From: a bacterium
GTDB taxonomy: Bacteria > Muiribacteriota > Ozemobacteria > Ozemobacterales > Ozemobacteraceae
Length of the DNA: 5,956 nucleotides
Direction of reading: 5' to 3'
Assembly: GCA_016192885.1 (NCBI GenBank)
Contig: JACPTH010000410.1
Span: 1-5,956 of the forward strand
Position numbers and translations under genes: made by a program. This document shows, in pieces, positions 5,924 through 5,956 of the stretch. The notes beneath the pieces were generated by a model. That model was not told the DNA's origin and did no database searches. It saw only the letters and a list, made by a program, of their open reading frames with translations. Position 1 is the first letter of the stretch. Each line of letters opens with the position of its first letter.

Positions 5924-5949
5924 GGGGGGTTCATAATTTTGAACCTCCC
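5924..5949 (+). terminator. Hairpin downstream of the repeat-protein gene, probable terminator
   Basis: GGGGGGTTCA (5924-5933) pairs with TGAACCTCCC (5940-5949) through ten base pairs including one G-T, around a TAATTT loop, 12 bases after the stop codon. No T-run follows before the window ends, so intrinsic termination is likely but not proven. It could also serve a convergent gene beyond the edge. Confidence 0.5.
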
Positions 5950-5956
5950 ACACAGC

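Noticed and set aside
1..5956. CRISPR array, tRNA or rRNA genes
   Set aside because: No regularly spaced direct repeats at DNA level outside the diverged protein repeats, and no tRNA cloverleaf or rRNA-like sequence was seen.

Overview
The window reads as a stretch of a diderm bacterial chromosome of moderate to low G+C, with A/T homopolymer tracts and strong GGAG-type ribosome binding sites. It holds six supportable protein genes plus a transposase remnant at the left edge. The lineage cannot be fixed from sequence alone. A secreted repeat protein, gene style and a TGTGGGAG-type hairpin at the right edge are compatible with a spirochaete such as Leptospiraceae, or with a deltaproteobacterial/Bdellovibrio-like lineage. 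This is weak inference.

Left to right: (1) 1-232, minus: a 5'-truncated IS1634-like (IS4 superfamily) DDE transposase fragment running off the window. (2) 1424-379, minus: a two-gene operon. It starts with a 58-residue membrane protein ending in a CxxC motif (CD1871A-like) and continues, through an ATGA stop/start overlap, into a NapH/NosR-type polyferredoxin membrane protein. A good sigma70-like promoter and a 14-bp palindrome lie upstream. (3) 1590-2302, plus: a small coiled-coil protein of unknown function, then a YbjQ-family protein. (4) 4406-2316, minus: a complete P1B-2 type heavy-metal (Zn/Cd/Pb) exporting P-type ATPase, convergent with the YbjQ gene and only 13 bp from it. (5) 4407-4804: a non-coding spacer with an unusually GC-rich cluster of three hairpins, the last resembling an intrinsic terminator on the minus strand, followed by AT-rich promoter-like DNA. 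(6) 4805-5911, plus: an exported protein with a helical N-terminal half and seven tandem copies of a G-x-x-x-G-Y-x-N-H-type repeat, followed by a hairpin at the right edge.

Functionally, the minus-strand operon looks like a membrane electron-transfer module, and the ATPase is a metal-detoxification pump. YbjQ proteins have been assigned to a putative heavy-metal-binding family, so YbjQ and the ATPase may be thematically linked, but they are on opposite strands and no metal-responsive regulator is visible. The most unusual items are the CxxC microprotein coupled to the polyferredoxin, the hairpin cluster upstream of the ATPase, and the repeat protein.
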